Origin: Streptomyces sp. AC550_RSS872 | GTDB taxonomy: Bacteria > Actinomycetota > Actinomycetes > Streptomycetales > Streptomycetaceae | Direction: 5' to 3' | DNA: 64,000 nt | Assembly: GCF_019049285.1 (NCBI RefSeq) | Contig: NZ_JAGMUL010000042.1 | Span: 1-64,000, forward strand | Shown here: positions 1 through 7,672 of the stretch, piece by piece | How the letters are laid out: every line of letters begins with the position of its first letter | Position numbering within the stretch: the stretch's first letter is position 1 | Program-made: the position numbers and the translations under genes | Notes under the pieces: generated by a model | Databases searched by the model: none | What the model was told of the DNA's origin: nothing | The model's input: only the letters and a program-made list of their open reading frames with translations

Positions 1-73
1 GCTGGGGCGGGGTGGGTGGTCATGGGGGTTGGGCTCCCGGGGGTGGAGGGGCGAGGGCGGTCCGGTGGGCGGG

Positions 74-2431
74 TCAGCGTTGGGCCGTGACCCAGGCCGC
101 GATCTGGCTGCGGCTGCTGAAGCCGAGCTTGCCGAGGATGCGTTCGACGTGGCCCTCGGCGGTGCGGCGGGCGATGATCAGGCGGTCGGCGATCTGCTGG
201 TTGGCGAGGCCCTGGGCGACGAGTTCGGCGACCTCGGTCTCGCGGCGGGTGAGGTGGACGCCGGTCGTGGCGTGGGGGGATCTGGGCCGGGTGGCGTTCG
301 CGTCGCGGGTGACGGTGTCGTGGACGGCGTAGTCGACGGTGTCCGCGAGGTCGGTGCCGAGGACGCGGCCGCGTTCGTGGGCGCGCCGGAAGTCGGGTGC
401 GCCCAGCGCCGCGCGGGACCGGGTCTCGCTGTCGCTGCGGGCGGACTTGAGGGTCGCCGAGCCCCAGCGGTCGCGGTCGATGCCGGTCCAGATGTGGTCG
501 GCGGCGCCCAGTAGGACGGCCGCGCGTTCGTGGGCGCCCGTCTCCGTGGCGACACGGGCCAGCAGGTCGAGGGTGAGGGCGATGCCGGTGACGTCGTGGA
601 CGGCGAGTTTGAGACGCAGGGCGTGACGGGCGTGGTGTTCGGCCTGCTGCCAGTCGCGCTGCACGGTGTGGGCGAGGGCCAGCATCCGCAGGACGTACGA
701 GTGCACCCACTCCTCGCCGTGCCGTTCGCACATCCGGCGGGCCCGTTCGCAGACCTCGACGGCCCGGTCGGCCTCGCCCAGGAAGCCCAGGGCGCAGGCG
801 AGTTCGACCTGGTCGAGGCCGTACAGGCTGAGGTGCTGGCCGGGGACGGGGCCGCGGGCGACGCTCGTCTCGAAGTGCTTCAGGGCGGTCGGCAGGTCGT
901 CCATGAACAGGGTGATGACGCCGATGACGTACTGTGCGTGCGCCGCCTCCGCCTCGTCGCCCAGGTCGAGGGCGAGCGCGTGGGCGTCCCGGGCGAGGGC
1001 GAGGCCCGCGGTGAGGTCCTTGGTGGCGGCGGCGAGGAGCCCCGCGATCCACAGGCCGCGGGCCCGTTCCCGGGTCGGGTCCGGGTTGGCGGCGAGGGCA
1101 CGGTCGAGCCAGTGACGGCCCTCGCGGGGGGCGCCGCAGGCGTGCCAGTAGAACCACAGGGTGCCGGCCAGGCGCAGGCCTTCGAGGCGTTCGTCCGGGG
1201 CGGTGAGGCTGAAGTCGAGGGCGGCGCGGAGGTTGTCCTGGTCGGCGCGCAGCCGGGCGACGATCTCCCGCTGCCCGGGCCCGAACCAGGCCCGCTCGCA
1301 GGCGGTGGCCCGGCTCAGCATCCGGTCCCGCTGGCGGCGGCGGGCCGCGGGCTCCTCGTCGGGCAGCCGGCGCAGGCGGTCCAGGCCGTAGTGGCGGAGG
1401 GTGTCGAGGAGGCGGTAGCGGATGCCGTCGGGGCCGGACTCCCGGGAGAGTACGGACTTGTCGACGAGGCCGGTGACGGCGTCGAGGACGTCGTCACCGG
1501 TGAGCGCCGCCGCACCCCCCGAGGAGGCCTCCCCTGCGCACACCGCCTCCGCCGTCTCCAGATCGAAGCTCCCCGCCAGCACCGACAGCCGCGCCCACAC
1601 CAACTGTTCCCGTTCGGTGCACAGTTCGTGGCTCCAGTCGACCGCCGCCCGCAGGGTCTGATGGCGGGGCAGGGCCGCGGGGCTGCCGCCGGTGAGGAGG
1701 CGGTAGCGGTCGTCCAGGCGGTCGAGGAGCTGCTCCACGTCGAGCACGCGCATGCGGACCGCCGCGAGTTCGATGGCGAGCGGAAGTCCGTCGAGGCGGC
1801 GGCAGAGACGGGCGACGGCCCCACGGTTGGCGGCGGTCAGCCGGAAGCCGGGGACCACGGCGGCGGCCCGGTCGGCGAAGAGGGCCAGGGCCGGGTAGCC
1901 CTCGGGGCTGGTGAGGTCGCCGTCCGGGTCGGGGACCGGCAGGGGCGTTACGTCGAGGAGGTGTTCCTCGGTGAGACCGAGGCGGTGGCGGCTGGTGGCG
2001 AGGATCCGTACGCCGGTGGTGCCGTGCAGCAGTGCCGCGGCGAGTTCGGCGCAGGCCGGCAGCAGGTGTTCGCAGTTGTCGATCAGCAACAGCAGCCTGC
2101 GGTCCCGCAACCGTTCCACCAGCGCGTGCAGCGGCGGTCGTGCGGAGTGGTCGTGCAGATCGAGCGCGTCGGCGGCGGCGAGCGGGACGAGTGCCGGATC
2201 GTCCAGGCCGGAGAGGTGCACGAAGCGCACGCCGTCGGGGAAGGTGCGCCGTACCGCGGCCGCGATGCGCGCGGCGAGGCGGGTCTTGCCGACGCCGCCC
2301 GGACCGGTCAGCGTGACCAGCCGTGTCCTGGCCAGCAGCTCGCGTCCGGCGGCGAGTTCGCCGCGCCGGTCGACGAAGCTGGTCGTCTCGACCGGCAGCC
2401 GGTGGTCCCGTCGTGGCGCTGATCCGCCCAT
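74..2431 (-). CDS. NB-ARC ATPase / LuxR-type transcriptional regulator
   Basis: Predicted ATP-dependent regulator of about 785 residues. An N-terminal NB-ARC-type NTPase carries Walker A GPGGVGKTRL and a Walker B-like LLLLIDNCEHL, with the LATSRHRL sensor segment and the GLPLAIELAA motif after it. An alpha-helical, TPR-like middle follows. The last ~65 residues are a LuxR/NarL helix-turn-helix (LTRRETEVAELVAQGLANQQ...). The start chosen is the ATG at 2431, preceded by AGAGGA about 9 nt upstream; the frame stays open to 2668, but that extension is low-complexity and has no ribosome site. It is divergent from the secreted carboxypeptidase at 2787. This architecture is common in Streptomyces as a solitary regulator, and its targets cannot be read from the sequence. 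Positions 1-73 are its 3' flank and hold nothing recognisable. Confidence 0.9.
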   Translation of the reverse strand: MGGSAPRRDHRLPVETTSFVDRRGELAAGRELLARTRLVTLTGPGGVGKTRLAARIAAAVRRTFPDGVRFVHLSGLDDPALVPLAAADALDLHDHSARPPLHALVERLRDRRLLLLIDNCEHLLPACAELAAALLHGTTGVRILATSRHRLGLTEEHLLDVTPLPVPDPDGDLTSPEGYPALALFADRAAAVVPGFRLTAANRGAVARLCRRLDGLPLAIELAAVRMRVLDVEQLLDRLDDRYRLLTGGSPAALPRHQTLRAAVDWSHELCTEREQLVWARLSVLAGSFDLETAEAVCAGEASSGGAAALTGDDVLDAVTGLVDKSVLSRESGPDGIRYRLLDTLRHYGLDRLRRLPDEEPAARRRQRDRMLSRATACERAWFGPGQREIVARLRADQDNLRAALDFSLTAPDERLEGLRLAGTLWFYWHACGAPREGRHWLDRALAANPDPTRERARGLWIAGLLAAATKDLTAGLALARDAHALALDLGDEAEAAHAQYVIGVITLFMDDLPTALKHFETSVARGPVPGQHLSLYGLDQVELACALGFLGEADRAVEVCERARRMCERHGEEWVHSYVLRMLALAHTVQRDWQQAEHHARHALRLKLAVHDVTGIALTLDLLARVATETGAHERAAVLLGAADHIWTGIDRDRWGSATLKSARSDSETRSRAALGAPDFRRAHERGRVLGTDLADTVDYAVHDTVTRDANATRPRSPHATTGVHLTRRETEVAELVAQGLANQQIADRLIIARRTAEGHVERILGKLGFSSRSQIAAWVTAQR

Positions 2432-2689
2432 GATCAGCCGTTCCTCTGGGGGTGGTGGTGTCGAAGGGGGGTCGGGGAGTCGGAGGGTGCGCCGGTCCCC
2501 GCCTAAGCCGTCGCTCCCACCGCTCCCCCCCTTGCGCGGTTCCTCACCCTTCCCGCCCCCCGCGCCGGTCCGCACGCCCGAATCACACCCTCGGGTGGAC
2601 TTCGCCCGGGACCGCTCCGCACGGAGGCGGCACGCGTACACTGCGCGGCTGATTTTCGAATGATTCACGCCGCCACCAACGGCTCGCTC

Positions 2690-2718
2690 TTGACCTGCTC
2701 ATGCCAGCAGCCCACGAT
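2690..2718 (+). promoter_or_regulatory. Candidate promoter of the carboxypeptidase gene
   Basis: In the 355-nt gap between the divergent LuxR-type regulator and the carboxypeptidase, TTGACC (2690-2695) and CACGAT (2713-2718) are 17 nt apart, the spacing of a housekeeping sigma promoter. The start codon at 2787 has an AAGGAGA site 5 nt upstream. The -10 is a weak match. Nothing else was recognised in 2432-2786. Confidence 0.35.
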
Positions 2719-2786
2719 GAGCGCCACACCCGCACCACGCAGTACGTCGCACTGAACCCCACCCCCCGCTCCCACAAGGAGACTTC

Positions 2787-4139
2787 ATGCGACTTCGCAT
2801 ACGCGGCTCCGGCACCCGTAGCGGCAGACGTACCGCCGCGCTCGCCGCACTGCTCGCCCTCGCCCTCGCGGCACCCCTCTCCGCGAACGTGTCCGCGAAC
2901 GCCGACAGCGCCGCAAAGGCGGCTCCCTCGACGGACGACATCCGGCAGTACGAGGTCCACATGCACTCGACCGCCAAGGACCGCACGGCACTTCAGCGGA
3001 CCGGCGTGACCGTGGACGAGGCCCATGGCCACGGCGTCGTCGTCTCCGGCCGCGCGGACCAGATCAAGAAGCTGAAGACCCTCGGCTACGACGTCACCCC
3101 GCTCGGCGCGGTCCCCGACCGGTCCGCAGGCGAGGACGACGTCCGGCTCTACGACTTCCCGTCCGGCGACTCGCGGTACCACAACTACGCGGAGATGACG
3201 AGCGAGATCAACTCACTGGTCTCGGCCAACTCCTCGATCGCGAGCCAGCGTGTCATCGGTACGTCGCACCAGGGCCGGAACATCGTGGCGATCAAGATCA
3301 GCGACAACGTCGGGACGGACGAGTCGGAGCCGGAGGTCCTGTTCACCCACCACCAGCACGCCCGCGAGCATCTCACCGTCGAGATGGCGCTCTATCTGCT
3401 GCGCGAGCTGACCTCCGACTACGGCAGCGACTCCCGGGTCACCAGCATGGTGAACAACCGTGAGATCTGGATCGTCCCCGACCTCAACCCGGACGGCGGC
3501 GAGTACGACATCGCCACCGGCTCCTACCGGTCGTGGCGCAAGAACCGGCAGCCCAACTCCGGTTCGTCGGCGGTCGGGACCGACCTCAACCGGAACTGGG
3601 CCCATCGGTGGGGCTGCTGCGGCGGTTCCTCGGGGTCGGCGTCCTCGGACACCTACCGGGGCGCGTCCGCCGAGTCGGCGCCGGAGGTCAAGGTCGTCGC
3701 CAACTTCGTGCGCAGCCGTGTCGTCGGCGGGGTCCAGCAGATCAGGGCCGGCGTCGACTTCCACACGTACAGCGAGCTGGTGTTGTGGCCGTTCGGGTAC
3801 ACGTACTCCGACACGACGACCGGGATGACCGCCGACGACCGCAACGCCTTCGCCGCGGTCGGGCAGAAGATGGCGGCCAGCAACGGCTACACGGCGGAGC
3901 AGGCCAGCGACCTGTACATCACCGACGGATCGATCGACGACTGGCTGTGGGGCAGCCAGAAGATCTTCGCGTACACCTTCGAGATGTACCCGTCGTCCAG
4001 CGGCGGTGGGGGCTTCTACCCGCCCGACGAGGTGATCGAGCGGGAGACGTCCCGGAACCGGGATGCGGTGTTGCAGCTGCTGGAGAACGCCGACTGTATG
4101 TACCGGTCGATCGGCAAGGAAGCCCAGTACTGTAGCTAG
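2787..4139 (+). CDS. Secreted M14 zinc carboxypeptidase
   Basis: Extracellular metallocarboxypeptidase of 450 residues, expected to remove C-terminal amino acids from peptides. An Arg-rich n-region and an Ala/Leu hydrophobic stretch (residues ~1-40) form a signal peptide. A propeptide-like segment precedes the catalytic domain. M14 motifs are present: HxxE zinc ligands in HHQHAREH, the third zinc histidine in VDFHTYSELVLWPFGY, the substrate-binding pair in DLNRNW, and the catalytic glutamate in YTFEMYP. The pair of cysteines in GCCGG is also seen in Streptomyces carboxypeptidases of this type. The ribosome site AAGGAGA is well placed. It is a single gene; the acidic hypothetical at 4147 converges with it. 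Confidence 0.93.
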   Translation: MRLRIRGSGTRSGRRTAALAALLALALAAPLSANVSANADSAAKAAPSTDDIRQYEVHMHSTAKDRTALQRTGVTVDEAHGHGVVVSGRADQIKKLKTLGYDVTPLGAVPDRSAGEDDVRLYDFPSGDSRYHNYAEMTSEINSLVSANSSIASQRVIGTSHQGRNIVAIKISDNVGTDESEPEVLFTHHQHAREHLTVEMALYLLRELTSDYGSDSRVTSMVNNREIWIVPDLNPDGGEYDIATGSYRSWRKNRQPNSGSSAVGTDLNRNWAHRWGCCGGSSGSASSDTYRGASAESAPEVKVVANFVRSRVVGGVQQIRAGVDFHTYSELVLWPFGYTYSDTTTGMTADDRNAFAAVGQKMAASNGYTAEQASDLYITDGSIDDWLWGSQKIFAYTFEMYPSSSGGGGFYPPDEVIERETSRNRDAVLQLLENADCMYRSIGKEAQYCS

Positions 4140-4146
4140 CGCGCCG

Positions 4147-4710
4147 CTACGAGGCGTCGGACTCCTCGACGGCTTCGGCACCCTCGGTGGCCTCGGCACC
4201 GTCTTCGAAGTAGGCGTCGAGGACCGCGTCCAACTGCTCGTCCCACTCCGTGAACCGGCTCCTGGCCGTCGCCTCGATCTCGATCGGGTACCAACGGCGG
4301 TCAGGAGTGTGCACGGTGACGGTGTACCGCTTCCCGAAGCGCGGCGCCTCGGTCTCCACGGCACCGATCTCGTCCCAGCGGAACTCGCACTCCTGGTCGT
4401 CCAGGGAGAGCCGTACGCCGGAGTGGTCGGCGACGATCCGGGCGCGGCGGTCGGAGGCCTCGAAGACGGGACCGTCGGCGGGCGGCTCGTCGACGTCACG
4501 ATCCCCCTCGACGTCGGTGTCGGTCCCCTCGACGTCGGTGTCGGTCTCCTCGCCGCCCTCGTCATCGACCTTCGCCTCGGGCTCCTCGGCGTCCTCCTTC
4601 TTCGCGCCCTCCGGCGCGGGGGACGCGGGTGAGGGGAGCCCGGGGATGAAGGCCGGATCGAACCCGGCGCCCTCCAGGGGCTGGCTGCCTGAACCTATGC
4701 GCTGCTCCAC
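4147..4710 (-). CDS. Acidic hypothetical protein
   Basis: No family recognised. With the GTG start at 4710 (reading MEQRIGSGSQ) the protein is 187 residues. The N-terminal third is Pro/Ala-rich, the middle is highly acidic with the 7-residue unit TDTDVEG repeated in tandem (21-bp DNA repeat near 4506-4547), and the C-terminal ~90 residues look like a compact beta domain rich in Arg, Trp and aromatic residues (VRLSLDDQECEFRWDEIGAV...). No signal peptide or membrane segment, so it is probably cytoplasmic. It converges on the carboxypeptidase with only 7 nt between stops. The frame stays open to 4749, but the GTG gives the more natural N-terminus. No ribosome site is obvious, so it may be leaderless. 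Confidence 0.7.
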   Translation of the reverse strand: MEQRIGSGSQPLEGAGFDPAFIPGLPSPASPAPEGAKKEDAEEPEAKVDDEGGEETDTDVEGTDTDVEGDRDVDEPPADGPVFEASDRRARIVADHSGVRLSLDDQECEFRWDEIGAVETEAPRFGKRYTVTVHTPDRRWYPIEIEATARSRFTEWDEQLDAVLDAYFEDGAEATEGAEAVEESDAS

Positions 4711-4810
4711 AGCCGAGCAGTATGGTCGACAACCCTGTGTCCCGCACAACCAGCCCCCGCATCGTTACACGAAGATTCACAGACACCGACGTGATCAGGC
4801 ACCGCTCCGG

Positions 4811-4888
4811 GCGTTTTCAGCCTGTCCGGCGTTCGAGGACGAGGCCCTTCGGACCGAAGGCGGGGGGGCGGCCCCGGCCGGGCCGCCG
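4811..4888. repeat. Dispersed Streptomyces intergenic element with GC-rich inverted sequence
   Basis: The stretch containing CAGCCTGTCCGGCGTTCGAG followed by GGCCCTTCGGACCGAAGGC and a G-rich tract matches a short element I remember from many Streptomyces intergenic regions, usually near gene 3' ends. Here it directly follows the stop of the GntP permease (minus strand) and could serve as its terminator: CTTCGGACCGAAG can fold. The family assignment is from memory. Confidence 0.5.
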
Positions 4889-6376
4889 CTACACGAACAG
4901 GCTCAGCACCGCCGCCACCACGAACCCGGCCACCGACAGCACACTCTCCAGCACCGTCCACGTCTTCAGCGTGTCCCGCTCACTGATGCCGAAGTACTTG
5001 GCCACGATCCAGAAGCCACCGTCGTTGACATGGGAGGCGAAGATCGAGCCGGCCGAGATGGCCATGATGACGAGGGCGACGAAGGGCTGGGAGTGGTCGC
5101 CCTCGGTGAGGAGCGGGGCGACGATGCCGGCCGTCGTGACGATGGCGACCGTGGCCGAGCCCTGGGCGACGCGGAGGACCACCGAGATCAGGTAGGAAAG
5201 GACGATGACCGGGAGGCCCACGTCGTTGAAGGTGTCGGACAGGGCCTGAGCGACACCGCTGGCCTTGAGGACGGCGCCGAAGACACCGCCCGCACCGACC
5301 ACCAGCAGAATGTTGCCGACGGGCTTCAGGGACGAGGTCGACACCGTCTCCAGGGACTTGCGGGACCAGCCACGCCGGATGCCCAGCAGGTAGTACGCCA
5401 GCAACAGGGCGATCGTGAGCGCCACGAACGGGTTGCCGAAGAACTCGACCACCGAACGAGTGGTGGAGGGGTCCAGCGCGATCGACGAGAAGGTCGCGGC
5501 GAGGATCAGCACCAGCGGCGTGCCGATGATGCCGAGGACCGTGCCGAGCGGGACGGGCGTCTCCTGGGGCTCGACTCCGGCCTTGCGCTGCTCGTCGATG
5601 ACCGCCCGCTTCGCCTCGTCCGCCGCCTCCACCATGTCCTGCGGCACGGCCACGAAGATCCGCTTGCCGATCCAGGCGGAGAACGCCCACGCGGCCAGCA
5701 CCGCCGGGATACCGCAGACGATGCCCATGAGGATGACCCAGCCCAGCTCGACATGGAGCAGACCGGCCGCCGCGACCGGACCCGGGTGCGGGGGCAGGAA
5801 GGCGTGCGTCATCGACAGGCCCGCCAGCAGCGGCAGGCAGTACAGCAGGACGGACTTGCCCGAGCGCTTGGCGGCGGCGTACACGAGCGGCGCGAGGACG
5901 AAGATGCCGACGTCGAAGAAGACCGGGATGCCGAAGATCAGGCCGGTGAGGCCCATGGCCAGGGGCGCTCTCTTCTCGCCGAAGAGGTTCAGCAGCCGCG
6001 ACGCCAGCACCTCGGCGCCCCCGCTGACTTCGAGGATCGCGCCGAGCATGGTGCCCAGGCCGATGATGATCGCGACATGGCCGAGGATGCCGCCCATGCC
6101 GGACTCGATGGTCGACACGGCGTCGGACCGCTGGACGGTGCCGAAGAGTTCGGTGACGGACAGGCCGGCCATGAGGCCGACGGCTATGGAGACCGCGAGC
6201 AGGGCAACGAAGGGCTGGAGGCGCGTCTTGATGATCAGGAAGAGCAGCAGCGCGATGCCGATGGCGGCGACCGTGAGCAGTCCGGCCGTACCGTCGATGA
6301 GGAGGAGCAGTCCGCCGGTGTGGGGTGGTGTTCCGGCTGGGGCGGATGCGGCGAGCGTGAGGGACAAGGGGGACAT
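4889..6376 (-). CDS. GntP-family gluconate/sugar-acid permease
   Basis: Integral membrane H+ symporter of about 495 residues with some twelve or more hydrophobic segments. Segments such as GMGGILGHVAIIIGLGTMLGA and LPPHPGPVAAAGLL (with the conserved HPGPVAA) and the C-terminal GSATVAIVTTAG are typical of GntP transporters for gluconate and related hydroxy acids. The start chosen is the ATG at 6376 with AGAGGACC upstream; the open frame to 6457 lacks a site. It is the last gene of the probable minus-strand series kinase-IclR-RidA-GntP, so its substrate is likely the compound phosphorylated by the neighbouring PfkB kinase, or a D-amino-acid-derived acid. Confidence 0.9.
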   Translation of the reverse strand: MSPLSLTLAASAPAGTPPHTGGLLLLIDGTAGLLTVAAIGIALLLFLIIKTRLQPFVALLAVSIAVGLMAGLSVTELFGTVQRSDAVSTIESGMGGILGHVAIIIGLGTMLGAILEVSGGAEVLASRLLNLFGEKRAPLAMGLTGLIFGIPVFFDVGIFVLAPLVYAAAKRSGKSVLLYCLPLLAGLSMTHAFLPPHPGPVAAAGLLHVELGWVILMGIVCGIPAVLAAWAFSAWIGKRIFVAVPQDMVEAADEAKRAVIDEQRKAGVEPQETPVPLGTVLGIIGTPLVLILAATFSSIALDPSTTRSVVEFFGNPFVALTIALLLAYYLLGIRRGWSRKSLETVSTSSLKPVGNILLVVGAGGVFGAVLKASGVAQALSDTFNDVGLPVIVLSYLISVVLRVAQGSATVAIVTTAGIVAPLLTEGDHSQPFVALVIMAISAGSIFASHVNDGGFWIVAKYFGISERDTLKTWTVLESVLSVAGFVVAAVLSLFV

Positions 6377-6495
6377 CAGGGGGTCCTCTGGGTAAGTACA
6401 TGCGGCTTTCGGGCAGGGTGGATCGCGGCATGGCGTCCCAGGGGTGACGGACACCATGCCGTGTACGGCGTGCGGGGGTTGAGGAGGCGGTGGCG

Positions 6496-6906
6496 TCAGC
6501 CGAGTACGGCCAGCGCGTCGATCTCGATGAGGAGGCCGGCCGGCAGCCCGACGTACACGGTCGTGCGCGCGGCGGGCGGCTGGGTCAACCCCTGCTCCTC
6601 GAAGTAGGTGTTGTAGAGGTCGTTCATCTCGGCGAAGTGGGCGACGTCCGTGAGATAGACGCGGATCATCATCACGTCGTCCCAGGAGGCGCCGCCCTCC
6701 TCCAGGATCGCCTTGACGTTGGCGAGGGTCTGGAGGGTCTGCTCACGCAGGGTGGGGCCGGCGGGCGTCGGGGGCTGCCCCTCGACCGCGGGGAGGAAGC
6801 CGACCTGGCCCGCGACCTGGAGGATGTTCCCCTTCTTCACACCGTGCGAGAACTTGGCGGGCGGGGTGGTGTGGGTCTTGGGGGTGAGCGCGATCTTCTC
6901 GGTCAT
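6496..6906 (-). CDS. RidA/YjgF family enamine/imine deaminase
   Basis: Small cytosolic protein of 136 residues of the RidA superfamily, which hydrolyses reactive enamine/imine intermediates released by PLP enzymes. Family features are the GxILQVAGQVGFLP strand, the TLQTLANVKAILEEGGASWDDVM helix-turn and the C-terminal ARTTVYVGLPAGLLIEIDALAVL with the Arg that binds carboxylates. It lies 10 nt downstream of the IclR gene and 119 nt upstream of GntP, so it is probably cotranscribed. It fits a locus with a PLP-dependent D-amino-acid deaminase on the opposite strand, since such enzymes produce the intermediates RidA clears. Confidence 0.92.
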   Translation of the reverse strand: MTEKIALTPKTHTTPPAKFSHGVKKGNILQVAGQVGFLPAVEGQPPTPAGPTLREQTLQTLANVKAILEEGGASWDDVMMIRVYLTDVAHFAEMNDLYNTYFEEQGLTQPPAARTTVYVGLPAGLLIEIDALAVLG

Positions 6907-6916
6907 GCGGGCCCTT

Positions 6917-7672
6917 TCACTGTTTCACTGTGTTCCTGCCGGAGTACTCGCCGCTGATGTCGTCCGCGGTACGGCGCACCAGGGGGAGCAGGGTGAGGAG
7001 TTCGTCGGCGGTGACGACGACGTTCGGCGCGGAGACCGACATGGCGGCGACGACCCGGCCGTCGGCACCGCGGATCGGCGCGGCGACGCAGTTGATGGAC
7101 TCCTCGTGGCCACCGAGGTCGGTGGCCCAGCCCTGGTCGCGCACCTTGGCCAGCTCCCTGAGGAAGGCATCCGGACTCGGTGTCGAACGGGCCGTGTACA
7201 TGGGGTAGTCGAGCTTCTCGGCGAGGACACGGCGCTCGTGCTCGGGCCGGTCGGCGAGCAGCAGCTTCGCGACGGCGGCGACGGTGATGGCCACCGGCTT
7301 CCCGATCCGCGAGTACATCCGCACCGGGTACCGGCTCTCCACCTTGTCGATGTACAGCACCTCGTCCTCCTCGTACACGGCGAGGTGCACGGTGTGCCCG
7401 CACTGCTCGTTCAGCCGCACGAGATGGGGGTGGGCGATCTCGCGGATGTCGAGGTTCTCCATCGCCTCCTGGGCGAGGGCGATGAGGCGGGCGCCGAGGC
7501 GGTAGCGCTGGTCGGACTGGCGGTAGACGAGCCCGTGTTCGTGCAGCGTACGCAGCAGCCGCAGGGCGGTGGACTTGTGCACCCCCAGCCGCTCGGCGAC
7601 CTGGCCCAGGTCGGCGGGGCCCTCCGCGAGCAGCGGCAGGATGCTGAGCGCGCGGTCGACGGTCTGACTCAT
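6917..7672 (-). CDS. IclR-family transcriptional regulator
   Basis: 251 residues. An N-terminal winged helix-turn-helix (VDRALSILPLLAEG...LGVHKSTALRLLRTL) is followed by the IclR effector-binding domain (LVYRQSDQRYRLG, HTVHLAVYEEDEVLYIDKVES, SINCVAAPIRGADGRVVAAMSVSAP). The start codon overlaps the stop of the upstream kinase by 4 nt, implying translational coupling. It probably controls both its own operon and the divergent D-amino-acid genes through the inverted repeat at 9623-9639. Cognate ligand unknown; a keto-sugar acid or D-amino acid derivative is likely from context. Confidence 0.92.
   Translation of the reverse strand: MSQTVDRALSILPLLAEGPADLGQVAERLGVHKSTALRLLRTLHEHGLVYRQSDQRYRLGARLIALAQEAMENLDIREIAHPHLVRLNEQCGHTVHLAVYEEDEVLYIDKVESRYPVRMYSRIGKPVAITVAAVAKLLLADRPEHERRVLAEKLDYPMYTARSTPSPDAFLRELAKVRDQGWATDLGGHEESINCVAAPIRGADGRVVAAMSVSAPNVVVTADELLTLLPLVRRTADDISGEYSGRNTVKQ

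Noticed and set aside
530..2422. Long plus-strand open frame opposite the LuxR-type regulator
   Set aside because: It is the antisense shadow of a gene with clear NB-ARC and LuxR motifs; its translation is low-complexity Gly/Val/Ala without motifs, as expected in GC-rich DNA.
4250..6607. 785-codon plus-strand frame across the hypothetical and GntP genes
   Set aside because: Antisense to a typical multi-span permease; the translation is hydrophilic and repetitive with no start site.
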